From positions 1 through 27,222 of the IMG/VR virus record IMGVR_UViG_3300030329_001721: DNA of 27,222 nucleotides, one strand, 5' to 3'. The notes under the pieces were generated by a model. That model saw nothing but the letters and a program-made list of their open reading frames with translations, made no database searches and was not told the DNA's origin. Position numbers and translations under genes: made by a program. Numbering within the stretch: the stretch's first letter is position 1; every line of letters starts with the position of its first letter. This document shows, piece by piece, positions 6,345-16,508 of this stretch. The stretch is from a virus.

Positions 6345-8567
6345 CTATTGTTGTTCATTTAACAACTGATTGAGTTGATTAGTTCCCGTCCTAATAGTTG
6401 ATCCGCCTAAAATATCTTGATAGGTGTTTCTTAGCTTTCCTGTTCTTTCTAACTCTTGCATCAACCTTAATATTTCTAATTGCTTATTTGGATTTTGTTC
6501 TAGTAAAACATTACCAACATCTCTTGATGTTCTTTCTAATGGGTTAGAAACAATATCTCTAGCCTTTGATAATAAACCAAATTGTGACCTAATACCTGCT
6601 GCTCCAGTTGGTTCGTTAGCTGCAACTACTGCATCTGAAATGATTTGAGAAACCTGGTCTGCATCAAAAAGTTTTTCTGCTGTGTTAGAGCCACCTGTTA
6701 CTTTTTGAGTATTTTTAAGTATATTTGCTTCTCTTACTAATTTGTTAATAAACTGATCTCTAGCTTCTTCATTACCAGAAAATAGAATAGAAATTTTTTG
6801 CTGTGTATCTGGACTGTTAAATATTTTTTTTACGACATCTTGGCTATCAGACATTCTATTAATGTCTTTTAATATTTCTTCAAACACACCAATCCTAAAA
6901 GCATCTTGCTCGGCATTTGTTTTAAATTTTGTAAACTGTTTATCAAAAGATATAGCTGTTGCAGATGGTTTTTTAAATTTAACGCCTAAATCATAAGCAT
7001 CTTTAAGAGCAAAGCTATCAGCGGCTTGGTTTAAAGCGCTAACATATTCATCACCATCAACGGACTCTTTTAATAAATTTCTAAAATTATTAGCTATAGT
7101 TTTTCTTGGCCCAGCCATTTGTTTATTAATACTTCCCTTCATAACTTGCTGAAAAGTTTTTTGATCTGCTACTCTTTTAATTAAATCTAAAAACTCTAAG
7201 GGTAATGTTTGACTTACATCTATAACTTTTCCCTTTTCTTTTATTAAAAGTTTGCTGAGTTTTGGTATTGCTACAGGACTTCCACCTTTTGCAACAATTT
7301 TTTGATTATAAAGTTTTATTGCTTCGCTATAAGCATTTCTTAAAATGGGATCAGCCTCTAAATACTTATAAACCTCTAAATTATTTATGCTTTGATTTTT
7401 TGCAAAGGCTTCTTTGTATAAGGGAGCAAGTTTTTTATCTATTGTATTTACAATATCGCTAATTCCAGATTGTAAATCTATTCCTTTAGTTTGAATTGTT
7501 TGATTTGCAGTATCATCCAATGTGCTTAATACTCTAGTTGACTGTATATTAGGCGTACTTCCTGAACCCATTGCTGATGCTTTTTGCTCCATTGTTCCAG
7601 TTGTTCTTTCTGTCAATGTCTGCCCAATATTCATTCCCGGCACTCTAGTATTAATGCCTCTTAGTTTTCTATTAACAGCATCTCCACCATAATCAGCTAA
7701 TATTTCTACAGGAGTAATTCCCTCCAACGCATCTGCTGATACGTTGTCTTGTATTTTTTGTATAACTTGCTCTACTGGTATTTCATCTTCTGCAAATTGA
7801 TTTGCAATTATTTTAATGGCTTTTTGTTCTTCTTTTGTAAAATTAGTTTTTTTAGTAACTGCATTTTTTATAGCATTGTAACCAGAGCCTAATACTTTTT
7901 GACCGCCAGTTAAAACGCTGGGTGTTGCGCCCCCAATAACTGCACCACCAGTAGCTCCAACACCAGCACCTAAAGCTCTATCAGATAAATCTCCTTCACT
8001 ATAACCAGCACCAGCAACCCCACCTTGTAAAGTTCCTATCTTTCCAGCTTCAAAACTTTTTGATAAAAGACCACTTCCCGGTTTTGCAATTTTTCCAGCT
8101 AACAATGGATTGCTTAATATTCTAGCACCCGTGGCAGCAACTCCTGTTGAGCTTGTTCCACCTGTAAATGGAGTTAATAGTAATGATGCTACAACAGGTA
8201 AAACAGAACCAGTAATATCTGCTGCCAAAGCTGTCTTAGGGTTTGCTTGTTGGAATGATTTTAATTTACTTCTTGAGTCTTCAACTCTTTTATCAAAAGC
8301 GTCATTAAATGATTGGTCTGTGAAAACACTATCAAAAGCCGCTCCTACGCCAGCACCTATTTCATCAGAAGTACCAAGGGTTAGTCCTTGTAAAACATTT
8401 CTAGTTATACCACTGGCCATGCCAACGTCTGTAGTAGGGGCTTTAATTTGACCTTTTGCTATTGATTGTTTTAATAATTTTTGTTTTTCTTCTTCTGGTA
8501 AATCATAAAAGTTTTCTACATCAACAATAACAGTTCCGTATTTTTTTGTTTTAACTTCTGTTGCCAT
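6345..8567 (-). CDS. large internal virion / DNA ejection protein
   Basis: This encodes 740 residues starting in a TAATG overlap with the previous gene. The N-terminal 100 residues are charged. Residues about 110-220 are hydrophobic and Gly/Ala-rich (for example LPVVASLLLTPFTGGTSS and GAGVGATGGAVIGGATP), suited to inserting in a membrane. The remaining 500 residues are mainly helical and polar, with long Lys/Gln/Asn stretches. A hydrophobic glycine-rich segment plus a long helical body is typical of podovirus ejection proteins, which leave the capsid with the genome and help it cross the cell envelope. The gene follows two other proteins of the same kind. No enzymatic domain (for example lytic transglycosylase) is recognised. 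Role inferred from composition and order. Confidence 0.65.
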   Translation of the reverse strand: MATEVKTKKYGTVIVDVENFYDLPEEEKQKLLKQSIAKGQIKAPTTDVGMASGITRNVLQGLTLGTSDEIGAGVGAAFDSVFTDQSFNDAFDKRVEDSRSKLKSFQQANPKTALAADITGSVLPVVASLLLTPFTGGTSSTGVAATGARILSNPLLAGKIAKPGSGLLSKSFEAGKIGTLQGGVAGAGYSEGDLSDRALGAGVGATGGAVIGGATPSVLTGGQKVLGSGYNAIKNAVTKKTNFTKEEQKAIKIIANQFAEDEIPVEQVIQKIQDNVSADALEGITPVEILADYGGDAVNRKLRGINTRVPGMNIGQTLTERTTGTMEQKASAMGSGSTPNIQSTRVLSTLDDTANQTIQTKGIDLQSGISDIVNTIDKKLAPLYKEAFAKNQSINNLEVYKYLEADPILRNAYSEAIKLYNQKIVAKGGSPVAIPKLSKLLIKEKGKVIDVSQTLPLEFLDLIKRVADQKTFQQVMKGSINKQMAGPRKTIANNFRNLLKESVDGDEYVSALNQAADSFALKDAYDLGVKFKKPSATAISFDKQFTKFKTNAEQDAFRIGVFEEILKDINRMSDSQDVVKKIFNSPDTQQKISILFSGNEEARDQFINKLVREANILKNTQKVTGGSNTAEKLFDADQVSQIISDAVVAANEPTGAAGIRSQFGLLSKARDIVSNPLERTSRDVGNVLLEQNPNKQLEILRLMQELERTGKLRNTYQDILGGSTIRTGTNQLNQLLNEQQ

Positions 8568-9601
8568 TATTCGTACTCAATAATCTCAAAATCATTTGGT
8601 GTATATTCTCTAGTTAAGTCTAAATCTCCTAAGTTAAAATCTAACCCAGCAAAAACCATATTTGGATCAAAACCGATTACACTATAACTAACCTCTTTAC
8701 CTGATCTATAATTATTATAATCTTCAACAAGTCTATTGGCAGTTTGTGATGCTAGATTAATCATGTTTGCTTTAACCCGTGGTGTAAAACCTTTTCCCTT
8801 GCTTTTATTTACATACATCTTAAAATTTTCTAAAGCTCCTTGGAAATTTCCAAATGTTGAAACCTCTCCTTCCCTTACAACCGAATCATCTAGTTGTTTT
8901 ATAAACTTAATCATTAAAGCGTAAGAAGCAGCGCCATCAGCACTCTGAGCAGCATCTAATAATTGTTGGAAATTTTTAACACCCCTATTGGCTGCTTCAA
9001 AAGTTTTTCTTTCGTCTTTTTGAGTGCCCAAAATATCCTTAGTGGTTATTTCGAAACCTTGTTCTGGTACTTCAACACCGCCAAATACTTTTGTTCCATC
9101 ATCAACATAACGATAAAAACCATCAGCAGCTTTTTCATACCTTCTATCAGATTGATTTTTTTCTTGCACAACATTTGGTAAAACTCTTTCGCCTGAATCT
9201 ACAAAATAATTATATCCATCAGCTCCTTTTATGGTTGTTCTTTTATTGTTACCCCTTCCCAACATAGCTATAACGCCTTTAGAACCAGCCAAAGTGTACA
9301 TATCTTTATATGGCGCACCTTCTGGTGTTTGTATAAAAGCCTCTATTGCTTTTTTTTGTCTTTCGTTTTCTTCATCAACCTGTCTCTGTCTAATCTGATT
9401 TTGTATTAAAGCCATTCTTTGAGTATCACCAGACTGTTGTGCGCCAATAAGATTCATTGCTTCACTAAACTTTTGTAAACCTTCGACTTGCATTTGTCTT
9501 CTATCACCTTTTGGTAAATTTAAAAATTGATCTGCTGGCATACGATTATCCATGCCGTATTGACCAAAAGCACTTCCTATTTTTTGAAATATATTTGCCA
9601 T
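8567..9601 (-). CDS. internal virion-like structural protein
   Basis: This encodes 344 residues with AAGGAG eight bases before the ATG. Residues 1-100 are Gln- and Met-rich and helical (QKFSEAMNLIGAQQSGDTQR, then a charged helix). The middle has beta-like segments around GYNYFVDSGERV and FYRYVDDGTKVFG. The C-terminal third is helical (from KTFEAANRGVKNFQQLLDA). I recognise no enzyme. Position between two other presumed ejection proteins, and absence of a signal peptide or membrane segment, suggest an internal virion or ejection component. It shares a 1-base overlap with the next gene. Confidence 0.6.
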   Translation of the reverse strand: MANIFQKIGSAFGQYGMDNRMPADQFLNLPKGDRRQMQVEGLQKFSEAMNLIGAQQSGDTQRMALIQNQIRQRQVDEENERQKKAIEAFIQTPEGAPYKDMYTLAGSKGVIAMLGRGNNKRTTIKGADGYNYFVDSGERVLPNVVQEKNQSDRRYEKAADGFYRYVDDGTKVFGGVEVPEQGFEITTKDILGTQKDERKTFEAANRGVKNFQQLLDAAQSADGAASYALMIKFIKQLDDSVVREGEVSTFGNFQGALENFKMYVNKSKGKGFTPRVKANMINLASQTANRLVEDYNNYRSGKEVSYSVIGFDPNMVFAGLDFNLGDLDLTREYTPNDFEIIEYE

Positions 9602-9617
9602 TTATAAAGCTCCTTAA

Positions 9618-10412
9618 TTAAACTGGAAATAAACCCATAAATGAACTTATGCCTTTAGCAGCACTTCCTAACTGATCGAAAAAACCAGGTTTGTTAGTGG
9701 CAGTCGTTTGTGTTTGCGTAGGCAATGCACTAACTCCTTGAGCTAATAACCCAAGTTGTTGTGGTCCATAGCCAATAGCTCGCATAAATTCGCCGTAACC
9801 AGCATCCATACCGGCTTGTTGCATTCCTTGTTGTTGACGACCAATATTAGATAGTAAACCTAAGTTTCTGTATTGATCTCCTAGTAATCCAGATTGTATG
9901 CCAGACCTAAATCCTCTGTCTCGCATTGCCAGATTAGAGGCTGTATCAAAACCAGATCGCCTTAGATTACCAGCTGTTCTCGCAGCTTGATCAGCAAAGT
10001 TCCTATTCGTTTCTGCCTCTAGTATTCCAGACCTTGATCCACCAAACGCATTAGCACCAATAGCTCTGTCTTGATCACTTTGTAATCGTATCTGTCTTGC
10101 TCTGTCTAAATCTGAAAGAGTTTGATCTATTACTTGGTCTGTATAAGGGTTTTGGAATGATTCAATATCCAAAGGCTGTGATCCCATGTCTGATAATAAA
10201 CCTCTTGGGTCATACGACATTGAATCCGTAAACATTCCTCTGGTCGCATCAAAGCCTTGTAATTGGTCTGGATTAAAACCAGCTACCCTGGGTCCTGTGT
10301 ATGGCACAAAGGGTTGTGATGCTATTGATTGTGCTTTCCCATACAAATCTTTATAGATCGCCATTTGTGTTGGGTCTGTTGTTGTGGTTGTTGTCTTTTT
10401 TCCTTTACTCAT
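9618..10412 (-). CDS. internal virion / tail-associated protein, Gln/Gly-rich
   Basis: This encodes 264 residues whose start overlaps the previous stop as ATGA. A run of threonines after MSKGKK is followed by DPTQMAIYKDLYGKAQSIA, PYTGPRVAGFNPDQLQGF and a long Arg/Gln-rich helical region including GANAFGGSRSGILEAE. The end is hydrophobic (FFDQLGSAAKGISSFMGLF). Similar proteins occur in many marine podovirus-like genomes just before the ejection proteins. I know of no defined biochemical role. It is probably a virion component ejected with DNA or located at the tail tip. Confidence 0.6.
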   Translation of the reverse strand: MSKGKKTTTTTTDPTQMAIYKDLYGKAQSIASQPFVPYTGPRVAGFNPDQLQGFDATRGMFTDSMSYDPRGLLSDMGSQPLDIESFQNPYTDQVIDQTLSDLDRARQIRLQSDQDRAIGANAFGGSRSGILEAETNRNFADQAARTAGNLRRSGFDTASNLAMRDRGFRSGIQSGLLGDQYRNLGLLSNIGRQQQGMQQAGMDAGYGEFMRAIGYGPQQLGLLAQGVSALPTQTQTTATNKPGFFDQLGSAAKGISSFMGLFPV

Positions 10413-10834
10413 AGTTCTTTCCGAATCATATATTCTTGTTCAAAGCCAAGATGTTTAATTTTCTTATGCCATCCTTTACGACCTCCGCCATAAAGTCTTA
10501 CGCATCCAAAATATTTTGCAAACTGTTCCAAGCTAGGAAGCATGGATTGTAGTTCCTCGTAATCACCTCCGCAGAACAATAAGTTCAATGCTCGAAGGCG
10601 AGGATATTGAATTATTTCCGTTATCATAGCTGATTTTTCACCATTCCATAAGTGAAAAGTTCCACTTCTGATGCCGTCTTCAACATCCTTTATATTATAA
10701 CAGTCAGTATGTTTTAATGCCCTTATTATATAAGGCTTTGCGTGTTCCCATCTATACTCAAACTCGTCTTTATACTGTAGAGGAGGTTGATAGGTTTCCG
10801 CTATTATCGACACTGACTTTATATTTTGTTCCAT
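10409..10834 (-). CDS. GNAT-fold-like phage protein
   Basis: This encodes 141 residues. The pattern YIIRALKHTDCYNIKDVEDG, then WNGEKSAMITEIIQYPRLRALNLLFCGG, LPSLEQFAKYFGCVRLYGGG and KHLGFEQEYMIRKEL, follows the acetyltransferase (GNAT) strand-helix order. In virions such proteins are internal components near ejection genes rather than proven enzymes. The usual acetyl-CoA P-loop (Q/RxxGxG/A) is not clear, so catalytic activity is doubtful. The ATG overlaps the preceding gene by 65 bases, long for this genome; a GTG seven codons in is an alternative start. It is followed immediately by a Gln/Gly-rich virion protein. Confidence 0.55.
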   Translation of the reverse strand: MEQNIKSVSIIAETYQPPLQYKDEFEYRWEHAKPYIIRALKHTDCYNIKDVEDGIRSGTFHLWNGEKSAMITEIIQYPRLRALNLLFCGGDYEELQSMLPSLEQFAKYFGCVRLYGGGRKGWHKKIKHLGFEQEYMIRKEL

Positions 10835-10997
10835 TTGGACTCACCAAGACCAATTCTGTACTGTCTTGTCCGTTTACTTCTATTCTTTCACCTTTATTAA
10901 AGGTAATCCCTGTTTGATACTCAATCTCTGAGATTAAGTATGTTTGATAATCTTTATTGTATTGCTCCGAAGGCTTAATAAATGTACGTCTTGCCAT
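10770..10997 (-). CDS. small conserved structural-region protein
   Basis: This encodes 75 residues, beginning MARRTFIKPSEQYNKDY and continuing with strands around ITFNKGERIEVNG, ELVLVSPNGTKYKVSVDN. It is mostly beta with a Ser/Thr-rich tail. Its start overlaps the stop of the propeller protein by one base (TAATG). I recognise no named domain. The position between the tail propeller and the internal virion genes implies a minor virion part or assembly factor. Confidence 0.5.
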   Translation of the reverse strand: MARRTFIKPSEQYNKDYQTYLISEIEYQTGITFNKGERIEVNGQDSTELVLVSPNGTKYKVSVDNSGNLSTSSTV

Positions 10998-12511
10998 TAT
11001 CTACGCCCTCTCTGTTTAACATTCAAACGAATATCGCCTACTTGAAAAGATTGATCAGTTGATCCTGTTACTTTCATTTGTACTTCTCTTGCTGTAAATC
11101 GTGCATCCGTATAACCATCTGTTGAATCAAAGGAGAATGATCCAAAATCACTTTGAGGACCAAGAGGTGTATAACGACCTGTAAAACTTAGCGTAACACC
11201 AGGTAATGTATTGGCCTCTGAGTCAGGAATAATTTGATTTACTTGTACGCATTTATCTCCATTACCTATTTCAATGGGTCCTGTTTTGGCAAAAGGTACA
11301 GCCGAACCTAGGTTGGGAGAATTAAATAATTCTATACTTTCGTGCTGATAAACAAACCCATCATTGTCACAAGCAATAGGATAATCAAATACACCTTGGT
11401 CGATGTAACATCCTCTATCCATTGATCCTACGCTCCATGAATTCTCTAAATAATTCCAAATAACATACTTGTTTGGTTTTAAACTATCAGCCGAAGGGAA
11501 GAACCACATAATTTCATTAAAGTTTGAGTTATGTCCCCCAGCTATTGTTTTACGTCTTCCATAATTAAGATCGTCAAATATATAATCATGTACTTCACAG
11601 GGTAATTCTTTAACTGCGCCATCAAAAACAAATAAACTATTCTCACCCATCCATGCCAAGAAATTACCAGCACTAACAATAGACCTAGAGCTTACCACTT
11701 TGCAATTCGTTCCAGCATCTTGAATGCCGTATAAAAAAGGGCTTCCTGTGTAATACATGCGCCCGATCCCGGTGTCAGTAAAGAGAATAATATCTGTCTG
11801 CCATTTCTCGGCAGCTATTACCCTACCGCTTGAGGGGACGTTTAAATCACCAGCTGTATTTGTTGCTGCTGCTGTCCATGTTGTATTATCTTCTCGGTCC
11901 GACCATGCTACTTTTCTTGGATCACTTCCTGAACCAAGGGCAACCATGTGACGTTCATTAGTAATAATGACACCAGAGTTTCCTGTCGGCGCATTCGTAA
12001 CAACTGTTGCTATGGTGTCAGGTACATTAACCCCTTGTCCATGCGGTCTCCATTTATAAATCTTGCCATCCGAAGAACAACAAAAGATTAAATGTTCACC
12101 CCAATTATCAAATGAAAAACTGTCGGTATCAAATAATAAACCAGACGTTGATCTAGCATCACCATAATCTTCCTTTCCATATTGATATGCACCAAATCCC
12201 AAAGGGTCGTTTGCAGTATCACCAACAAAACCGCTTGGCGTTATATCTGTCCATGCGTCTTGATTTAGAACATATACCTTGGAGCGAGTACCAACTGCTA
12301 AAATTTTATTTCCGTAGTTGTCGTTCCATGCGTGCATTCCTGTTGGAGTGCCAGTTAAAGCTGTACTTTTTAATTTCTCCCACCCACCAATAGGGCGTAA
12401 ATGTCCGTTTTGGAAACGAATTAAATCCCCATCGGTCCAACGTCCTTTATTAGAGTACGTTGTACCATTGGTTACGATTCCAGCTGGCGGAGTAATTGGG
12501 AGTAATGCCAT
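10997..12511 (-). CDS. beta-propeller tail / DNA-stabilisation protein (P22 gp10-like)
   Basis: This encodes 504 residues. The N-terminus (PPAGIVTNGTTYSNKGRWTD, then DLIRFQNGHLRPIGGW) is characteristic of podovirus tail proteins that cap the portal and keep packaged DNA in. The body repeats short strand blocks with W and GD/GN turns (ILAVGTRSKVYVL, LIFCCSSDGKIYKW, HMVALGSGSDPRKVAWSD, FLAWMGENSLFVFDG), as expected of a beta-propeller. The C-terminal 100 residues form a beta domain (VTLSFTGRYTPLG). P22 gp10 and SU10-type proteins have the same placement after the adaptor and fibre genes. Structural assignment is good; the exact equivalence to P22 gp10 is inferred. Confidence 0.7.
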   Translation of the reverse strand: MALLPITPPAGIVTNGTTYSNKGRWTDGDLIRFQNGHLRPIGGWEKLKSTALTGTPTGMHAWNDNYGNKILAVGTRSKVYVLNQDAWTDITPSGFVGDTANDPLGFGAYQYGKEDYGDARSTSGLLFDTDSFSFDNWGEHLIFCCSSDGKIYKWRPHGQGVNVPDTIATVVTNAPTGNSGVIITNERHMVALGSGSDPRKVAWSDREDNTTWTAAATNTAGDLNVPSSGRVIAAEKWQTDIILFTDTGIGRMYYTGSPFLYGIQDAGTNCKVVSSRSIVSAGNFLAWMGENSLFVFDGAVKELPCEVHDYIFDDLNYGRRKTIAGGHNSNFNEIMWFFPSADSLKPNKYVIWNYLENSWSVGSMDRGCYIDQGVFDYPIACDNDGFVYQHESIELFNSPNLGSAVPFAKTGPIEIGNGDKCVQVNQIIPDSEANTLPGVTLSFTGRYTPLGPQSDFGSFSFDSTDGYTDARFTAREVQMKVTGSTDQSFQVGDIRLNVKQRGRR

Positions 12512-12512
12512 A

Positions 12513-12860
12513 TTACCCAGCTAATTCTTTAGTAACAGATGTAGGTGTTATTTGTTCTGCGATGTTAGCATCTAATCCCGATTTAATACTTGCAACTTCA
12601 TCAGCGCCCATAGCACTTTCTACCCAACCCTGTACATCGGATGATGTAACACTAGCAAACGCTTTAAAGTTTGAAAGGTCTGAGGTGTCTATTACTTGGG
12701 TTCCATAAGAAGAAGATGAGTAATACTCACCATCTGAGTCTTTATTAGTATCATCGGTTGCTTTTAATCTCCAATGAACATCGTAGATTACATCACTTTT
12801 ACTATCTTTAGTTGGGTATGTATCAACTGTTTTAACATCCCAAACATATCCTATTGCCAT
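12513..12860 (-). CDS. small conserved phage protein near the tail fibre
   Basis: This encodes 115 residues with AAAGGAG six bases before the ATG. The first half is beta-rich (IGYVWDVKTVDTYPTKD, SDVIYDVHWRLKATDD). The second half is Ser/Asp-rich and ends in a helix (IKSGLDANIAEQI). Similar short proteins sit beside fibre genes in marine phage genomes; none has a function I can name. It may be a fibre accessory or neck component. Confidence 0.5.
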   Translation of the reverse strand: MAIGYVWDVKTVDTYPTKDSKSDVIYDVHWRLKATDDTNKDSDGEYYSSSSYGTQVIDTSDLSNFKAFASVTSSDVQGWVESAMGADEVASIKSGLDANIAEQITPTSVTKELAG

Positions 12861-12877
12861 TTTTTTTCTCCTTTAAG

Positions 12878-15841
12878 TTATGCACTTTCCAGTGCGGTTA
12901 TACGATCTTGTAAAGATTTTATAAGATCATTTTGTTCTTGAACGGCCTTTATTAATGGGGTTACTAATTTAGAGTAATCCATTTGATAATAGCCTTCTTC
13001 ATCTTGTGTAACTGCATTAGGTACAAAATCTTTTACTTCTTGTGCAATCAAACCTTCGTCTGATTCACCATTAGATTTCCAGTTATATGCAACTGGATTT
13101 AGTTCATTTACTACTTCTAATCCTCTTGCCTCACCAGTAATGTCTTTTAATCTTGAGTCGGAGGAAGTGTTATATGTTGTTCCAGATGATGTTACTGCAA
13201 CGCTTCCCACTGTAGGTGGGGTTGCGTCTTCGTGCATAAACACTAATGCACTAAGAGTTCCGCTGTTGCTCTTTTTAATTGTAAGAGCCTCTGATCCAGC
13301 AGTAGTCATGTAGTAAGCGCCAGAATTAAAAATAACGTGACCAACATCACCTATAGTTGTTGCTGTTTTACCTATTAATAAGTTATCAGAGCTATCAATC
13401 CTCATGGCTTCGCCAGTAGTATTGTCAACACAGAAATTCATAAAGCCAGAGTTTCGGCTATAGCTTATATAACCTTTATCATCATCTGTAGCGTCACCAA
13501 ACCTAAGTCTAGCTTCTTGATCGGCAGCAGATTCTATTCTAATTTCTGCCTCACCACTCGATGCTTTTGCGTGTAAAATTGTATCTGGCGAAGTCGTTCC
13601 GATACCAACTTTATTATCACTGAAAACCATATGAGGACCACCTCCGTCCCCATCTGCATAAATACTTGTTATAGTTCCATTATCGTGAAAAGCACCTCTA
13701 AATGTGCCACTAGCGTTATGTAAATAATACCCACCAGATGATGTATCTAATCTAACTTGAGAACCTACAATGTGTGCTGCTTGTGCTGGTGAACTCGTTC
13801 CTATACCAACTTTTCCTGATGAGTCAATACGCATCCTTTCTGTAGCACCACCTGCATCAAATGCTAATGCTCCACTTGCAGTTCTTATTGTTGCTTTTGT
13901 AGTGCCACTTTCTCTAAATCTTAATAGAGGAGTATCATTTGTATCGCTTATAACAATTTCAGCATCAGCACCTTGTACAGTTAAAAGTTTATCGGGTGAT
14001 GTAATTCCTATCCCAACGTTTCCTGATGAGTCAATACGGAGTTGTTCTGTACCATTATTCTGTACTATTAATGAGTTATAACCTGACGTAACATTTGATG
14101 TCAACCCAGCACCACTCATAGTTAATTTGCCGTATGCGGCAACTCCATCCCTTTTTATTGATACTGTATCTTCTACTTCTAGCTTTTCTGTAGGCGAACT
14201 CGTCCCGATCCCAACGTTTCCTGAAGAATCAATACGCACCCTTTCGTTTGAACCAGTTGTAGTGTTATTAGCAGCAGTATGGAATATTATTTTATTAACC
14301 ATGTTTGCAGCACTAATTCCACCACCTATATCTATTGCTTGAGCAGTAGCATTACTAGTTGAAGTTAATAATAATCCAGCTACGGGTTCTTCTGAATTAT
14401 CATAATGCCTACCTACAATAGCACCATATTTAGTTGTAGAATCTGATTCTGTATTAGATAACCTTAGTTGGGTTGCTACACCACTTCCTATTATATCAAC
14501 TGCTGCTGCTGGCGAACTATCTCCTATCCCAACGTTTCCTGTGTTGTAATAAATATCATTTCCTGTAGTCGTCCATTGAGAAGAACCACCGCCACTTGCA
14601 TCTTCCCAAGCTACACCACTTCCTGTAGAAGTTAATACTTGTCCGTCAGAACCTTGTGCGCCGCCTATTGTTAGATTGGTTGCGTCTAAAGCGCCTGTAA
14701 CTGTTACACCACCACTAGCTGTTGCTAGTTTAACACTATTATCATAGTATAAACTAACTGCACCGTCTTCATTTAGTGCCATGTAATTTTCACCTGCTAA
14801 TGACTTGAATCTTAAATTAGTAGCTTGTATGTAAAGATGACCACTTCCATTCTCGTTTATAAAACTATTATCACCATCGCTATAAATTGATAAATCATTT
14901 CCTGCACCAAATTTTGCCACACCATTATCTGGTAATATAATGTCGTGATTAAACGTAGCTGTACCTGCATCGGACATATCAAGTGTAAGTGCTGTAACAA
15001 CTGAACCACCATCACTTCCTCTAAATATAATATCTCCATCTGAAATTTTACTTTCCAATCTTAAAGAATCACCTGTTTTTTCTAAAGAAGCAAAATGTGT
15101 TCCACCATCTTTATAATTAATTGCACCACCATCTACATCAATATTTAGTTCACCACCTATATCAAACTCAAGATTACCTGCATCAGAAATAGTAGAACCA
15201 TTAATTGTTATATCGTCTACTGTCAATGTTGTTAATGTTCCAAGACTTGTTATGTTTGGCTGTGCTGCCGTTCCAAGTGTGCCTGTTATAGAACCGCTTG
15301 CATTTAAAGTTCCAGATACATCTAAGTTTCCGTTTAAATCTACAGTCGTAGCTGCTATTTGTACTTCTGTATCTGCAACAATATCAAGCTGACCATCAGC
15401 ACTAGAGTTTATGTATAAACCACTGTCTCTGAATTGTATTTTCTGGTTTGTGGTTGTGGTATTGCCATTTGTTAATACTTCGGCAAGTGTATCGGCTGTT
15501 GCCACTTGTGCATCAACATAGGCCTTAATAGATTGTTGTGATGCAACCTTGGTTGCACTATTACTAGACATATCATCTTCGTCTAAGAAAGCAGTACCAC
15601 TAATTCCTGTGTTAAGGACAGGGGATGTGATTGTTGTAGTACCTGTTGCTGTTAAAGTACCTCCAACGATTAAGCTCTTTCCAGAACCCACTTGTAAACC
15701 AACGCTTGTGCCTGAACCAGCAGCTACAAAAATACCATCTAGTATTTCAAGGTCAGCATTAAGTTTTGTTCCCCAAGTATCAGTAGATGCACCAATCTCA
15801 GGTTTTGTTAAGTTTAAATTACTTGTATATGTATCAGCCAT
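12878..15841 (-). CDS. tail fibre with C-terminal S74 intramolecular chaperone
   Basis: This encodes 987 residues. The N-terminus ([20 protein letters not shown], then [12 protein letters not shown]) is the virion-attachment part common to marine phage fibres. Residues about 100-420 are beta-rich with Asp/Gly repeats. Residues about 430-800 hold repeated units ending in [15 protein letters not shown], seen about six times with variation. The last 110 residues are the peptidase S74 chaperone: SDSRLKDI carries the serine at the self-cleavage position, followed by [16 protein letters not shown] and a final leucine-rich helix. The chaperone trimerises the fibre and is then released. The fibre would recognise host surface polysaccharide or protein; the receptor cannot be read from sequence. 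A hairpin-free 16-base gap separates it from the adaptor gene. Confidence 0.85.
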   Translation of the reverse strand: MADTYTSNLNLTKPEIGASTDTWGTKLNADLEILDGIFVAAGSGTSVGLQVGSGKSLIVGGTLTATGTTTITSPVLNTGISGTAFLDEDDMSSNSATKVASQQSIKAYVDAQVATADTLAEVLTNGNTTTTNQKIQFRDSGLYINSSADGQLDIVADTEVQIAATTVDLNGNLDVSGTLNASGSITGTLGTAAQPNITSLGTLTTLTVDDITINGSTISDAGNLEFDIGGELNIDVDGGAINYKDGGTHFASLEKTGDSLRLESKISDGDIIFRGSDGGSVVTALTLDMSDAGTATFNHDIILPDNGVAKFGAGNDLSIYSDGDNSFINENGSGHLYIQATNLRFKSLAGENYMALNEDGAVSLYYDNSVKLATASGGVTVTGALDATNLTIGGAQGSDGQVLTSTGSGVAWEDASGGGSSQWTTTGNDIYYNTGNVGIGDSSPAAAVDIIGSGVATQLRLSNTESDSTTKYGAIVGRHYDNSEEPVAGLLLTSTSNATAQAIDIGGGISAANMVNKIIFHTAANNTTTGSNERVRIDSSGNVGIGTSSPTEKLEVEDTVSIKRDGVAAYGKLTMSGAGLTSNVTSGYNSLIVQNNGTEQLRIDSSGNVGIGITSPDKLLTVQGADAEIVISDTNDTPLLRFRESGTTKATIRTASGALAFDAGGATERMRIDSSGKVGIGTSSPAQAAHIVGSQVRLDTSSGGYYLHNASGTFRGAFHDNGTITSIYADGDGGGPHMVFSDNKVGIGTTSPDTILHAKASSGEAEIRIESAADQEARLRFGDATDDDKGYISYSRNSGFMNFCVDNTTGEAMRIDSSDNLLIGKTATTIGDVGHVIFNSGAYYMTTAGSEALTIKKSNSGTLSALVFMHEDATPPTVGSVAVTSSGTTYNTSSDSRLKDITGEARGLEVVNELNPVAYNWKSNGESDEGLIAQEVKDFVPNAVTQDEEGYYQMDYSKLVTPLIKAVQEQNDLIKSLQDRITALESA
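13590..14550 (-). repeat. tandem repeat block inside the fibre gene
   Basis: A unit whose plus-strand form includes CCAACGTTTCCTG and GAGTCAATACG recurs near 13800, 14010, 14210 and, in part, 14525 and 13600. It encodes the repeated [11 protein letters not shown] segments. Near-identical copies 200 bases apart could recombine and alter fibre length. Confidence 0.6.
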
Positions 15842-15857
15842 TGTTCTTTCCTACTGT

Positions 15858-16508
15858 TTAGTTATTGCTCCAATAATAAATATGTTTTTTTGGTTTGCCG
15901 TATGTGCGTCTTCTTGGAATCAAAGAGCCTTTTCCAAACTCTGCCTTTTCTTGTTCTTGTCTCATTTCTTCTAAAGATTTTTCAAAATATTCATGGAACA
16001 AAGGAACTCGTTCATCTTCCATCAAATAAATACTAGCGTGCTTTAAGCATCCATATAAATAGACATCAGAATAATTATTCGAGACAAAGTTAGTTGTGTT
16101 TGAATCACTTAATCCTGTAATTCTGGCGTAATACGTTATCTGCGCTGTATAAGAAGCATCGGGTTTGGGAGCAAATTCTATCTGTTTATCCGATAAAGAA
16201 AAATAAACTGGTTGACCAGTTATATCATTATTAGCTCGCCTATATACATCCAGTGATTCTAATGATTGTTGAAATAGTGGTTTAGGATTACTTGTTTGTA
16301 AATCCAAATTAATTAATTCTAAAAAGTCTGTTGGTAAATCTTCGTATTGTGCGTCAACTGTAATGTTACTTCTTGTAACCATGTCTTTGACTCGTAAACG
16401 TCTATTCAGTTCGGCTTCGGTATTATCAATAAAAGTATCTAACTGACTGGTTAAATCCGATCTGTTTAAATAATTTGCTATTGCTGTTTTTAATTCTGCG
16501 TATGTCAT
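15858..16508 (-). CDS. head-tail adaptor protein (SU10 / P22 gp4-like)
   Basis: This encodes 216 residues with its ATG overlapping the previous stop (ATGA). MTYAELKTAIANYLNRSDL, then FIDNTEAELNRRLRVKDM, is the helical opening typical of podovirus adaptor proteins. DLPTDFLELINLDL and a beta hairpin follow (IEFAPKPDASYTAQITYYAR), then a helical SDVYLYGCLKHASIYL segment and a charged C-terminal helix. Twelve copies would attach below the portal and receive the tail propeller. It follows the capsid genes as expected. The family call rests on characteristic opening and order and is fairly secure. Confidence 0.75.
   Translation of the reverse strand: MTYAELKTAIANYLNRSDLTSQLDTFIDNTEAELNRRLRVKDMVTRSNITVDAQYEDLPTDFLELINLDLQTSNPKPLFQQSLESLDVYRRANNDITGQPVYFSLSDKQIEFAPKPDASYTAQITYYARITGLSDSNTTNFVSNNYSDVYLYGCLKHASIYLMEDERVPLFHEYFEKSLEEMRQEQEKAEFGKGSLIPRRRTYGKPKKHIYYWSNN

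Noticed and set aside
13770-14342. Plus-strand repeat-like frames with [15 protein letters not shown]
   Set aside because: They are the antisense of the fibre's [11 protein letters not shown] repeats, so the repetition is inherited from the real gene.
15549-15974. Plus-strand valine/proline-rich frame across the fibre start
   Set aside because: It lies opposite the start of the fibre gene and the end of the adaptor gene, has no ribosome site and does not resemble a real protein.
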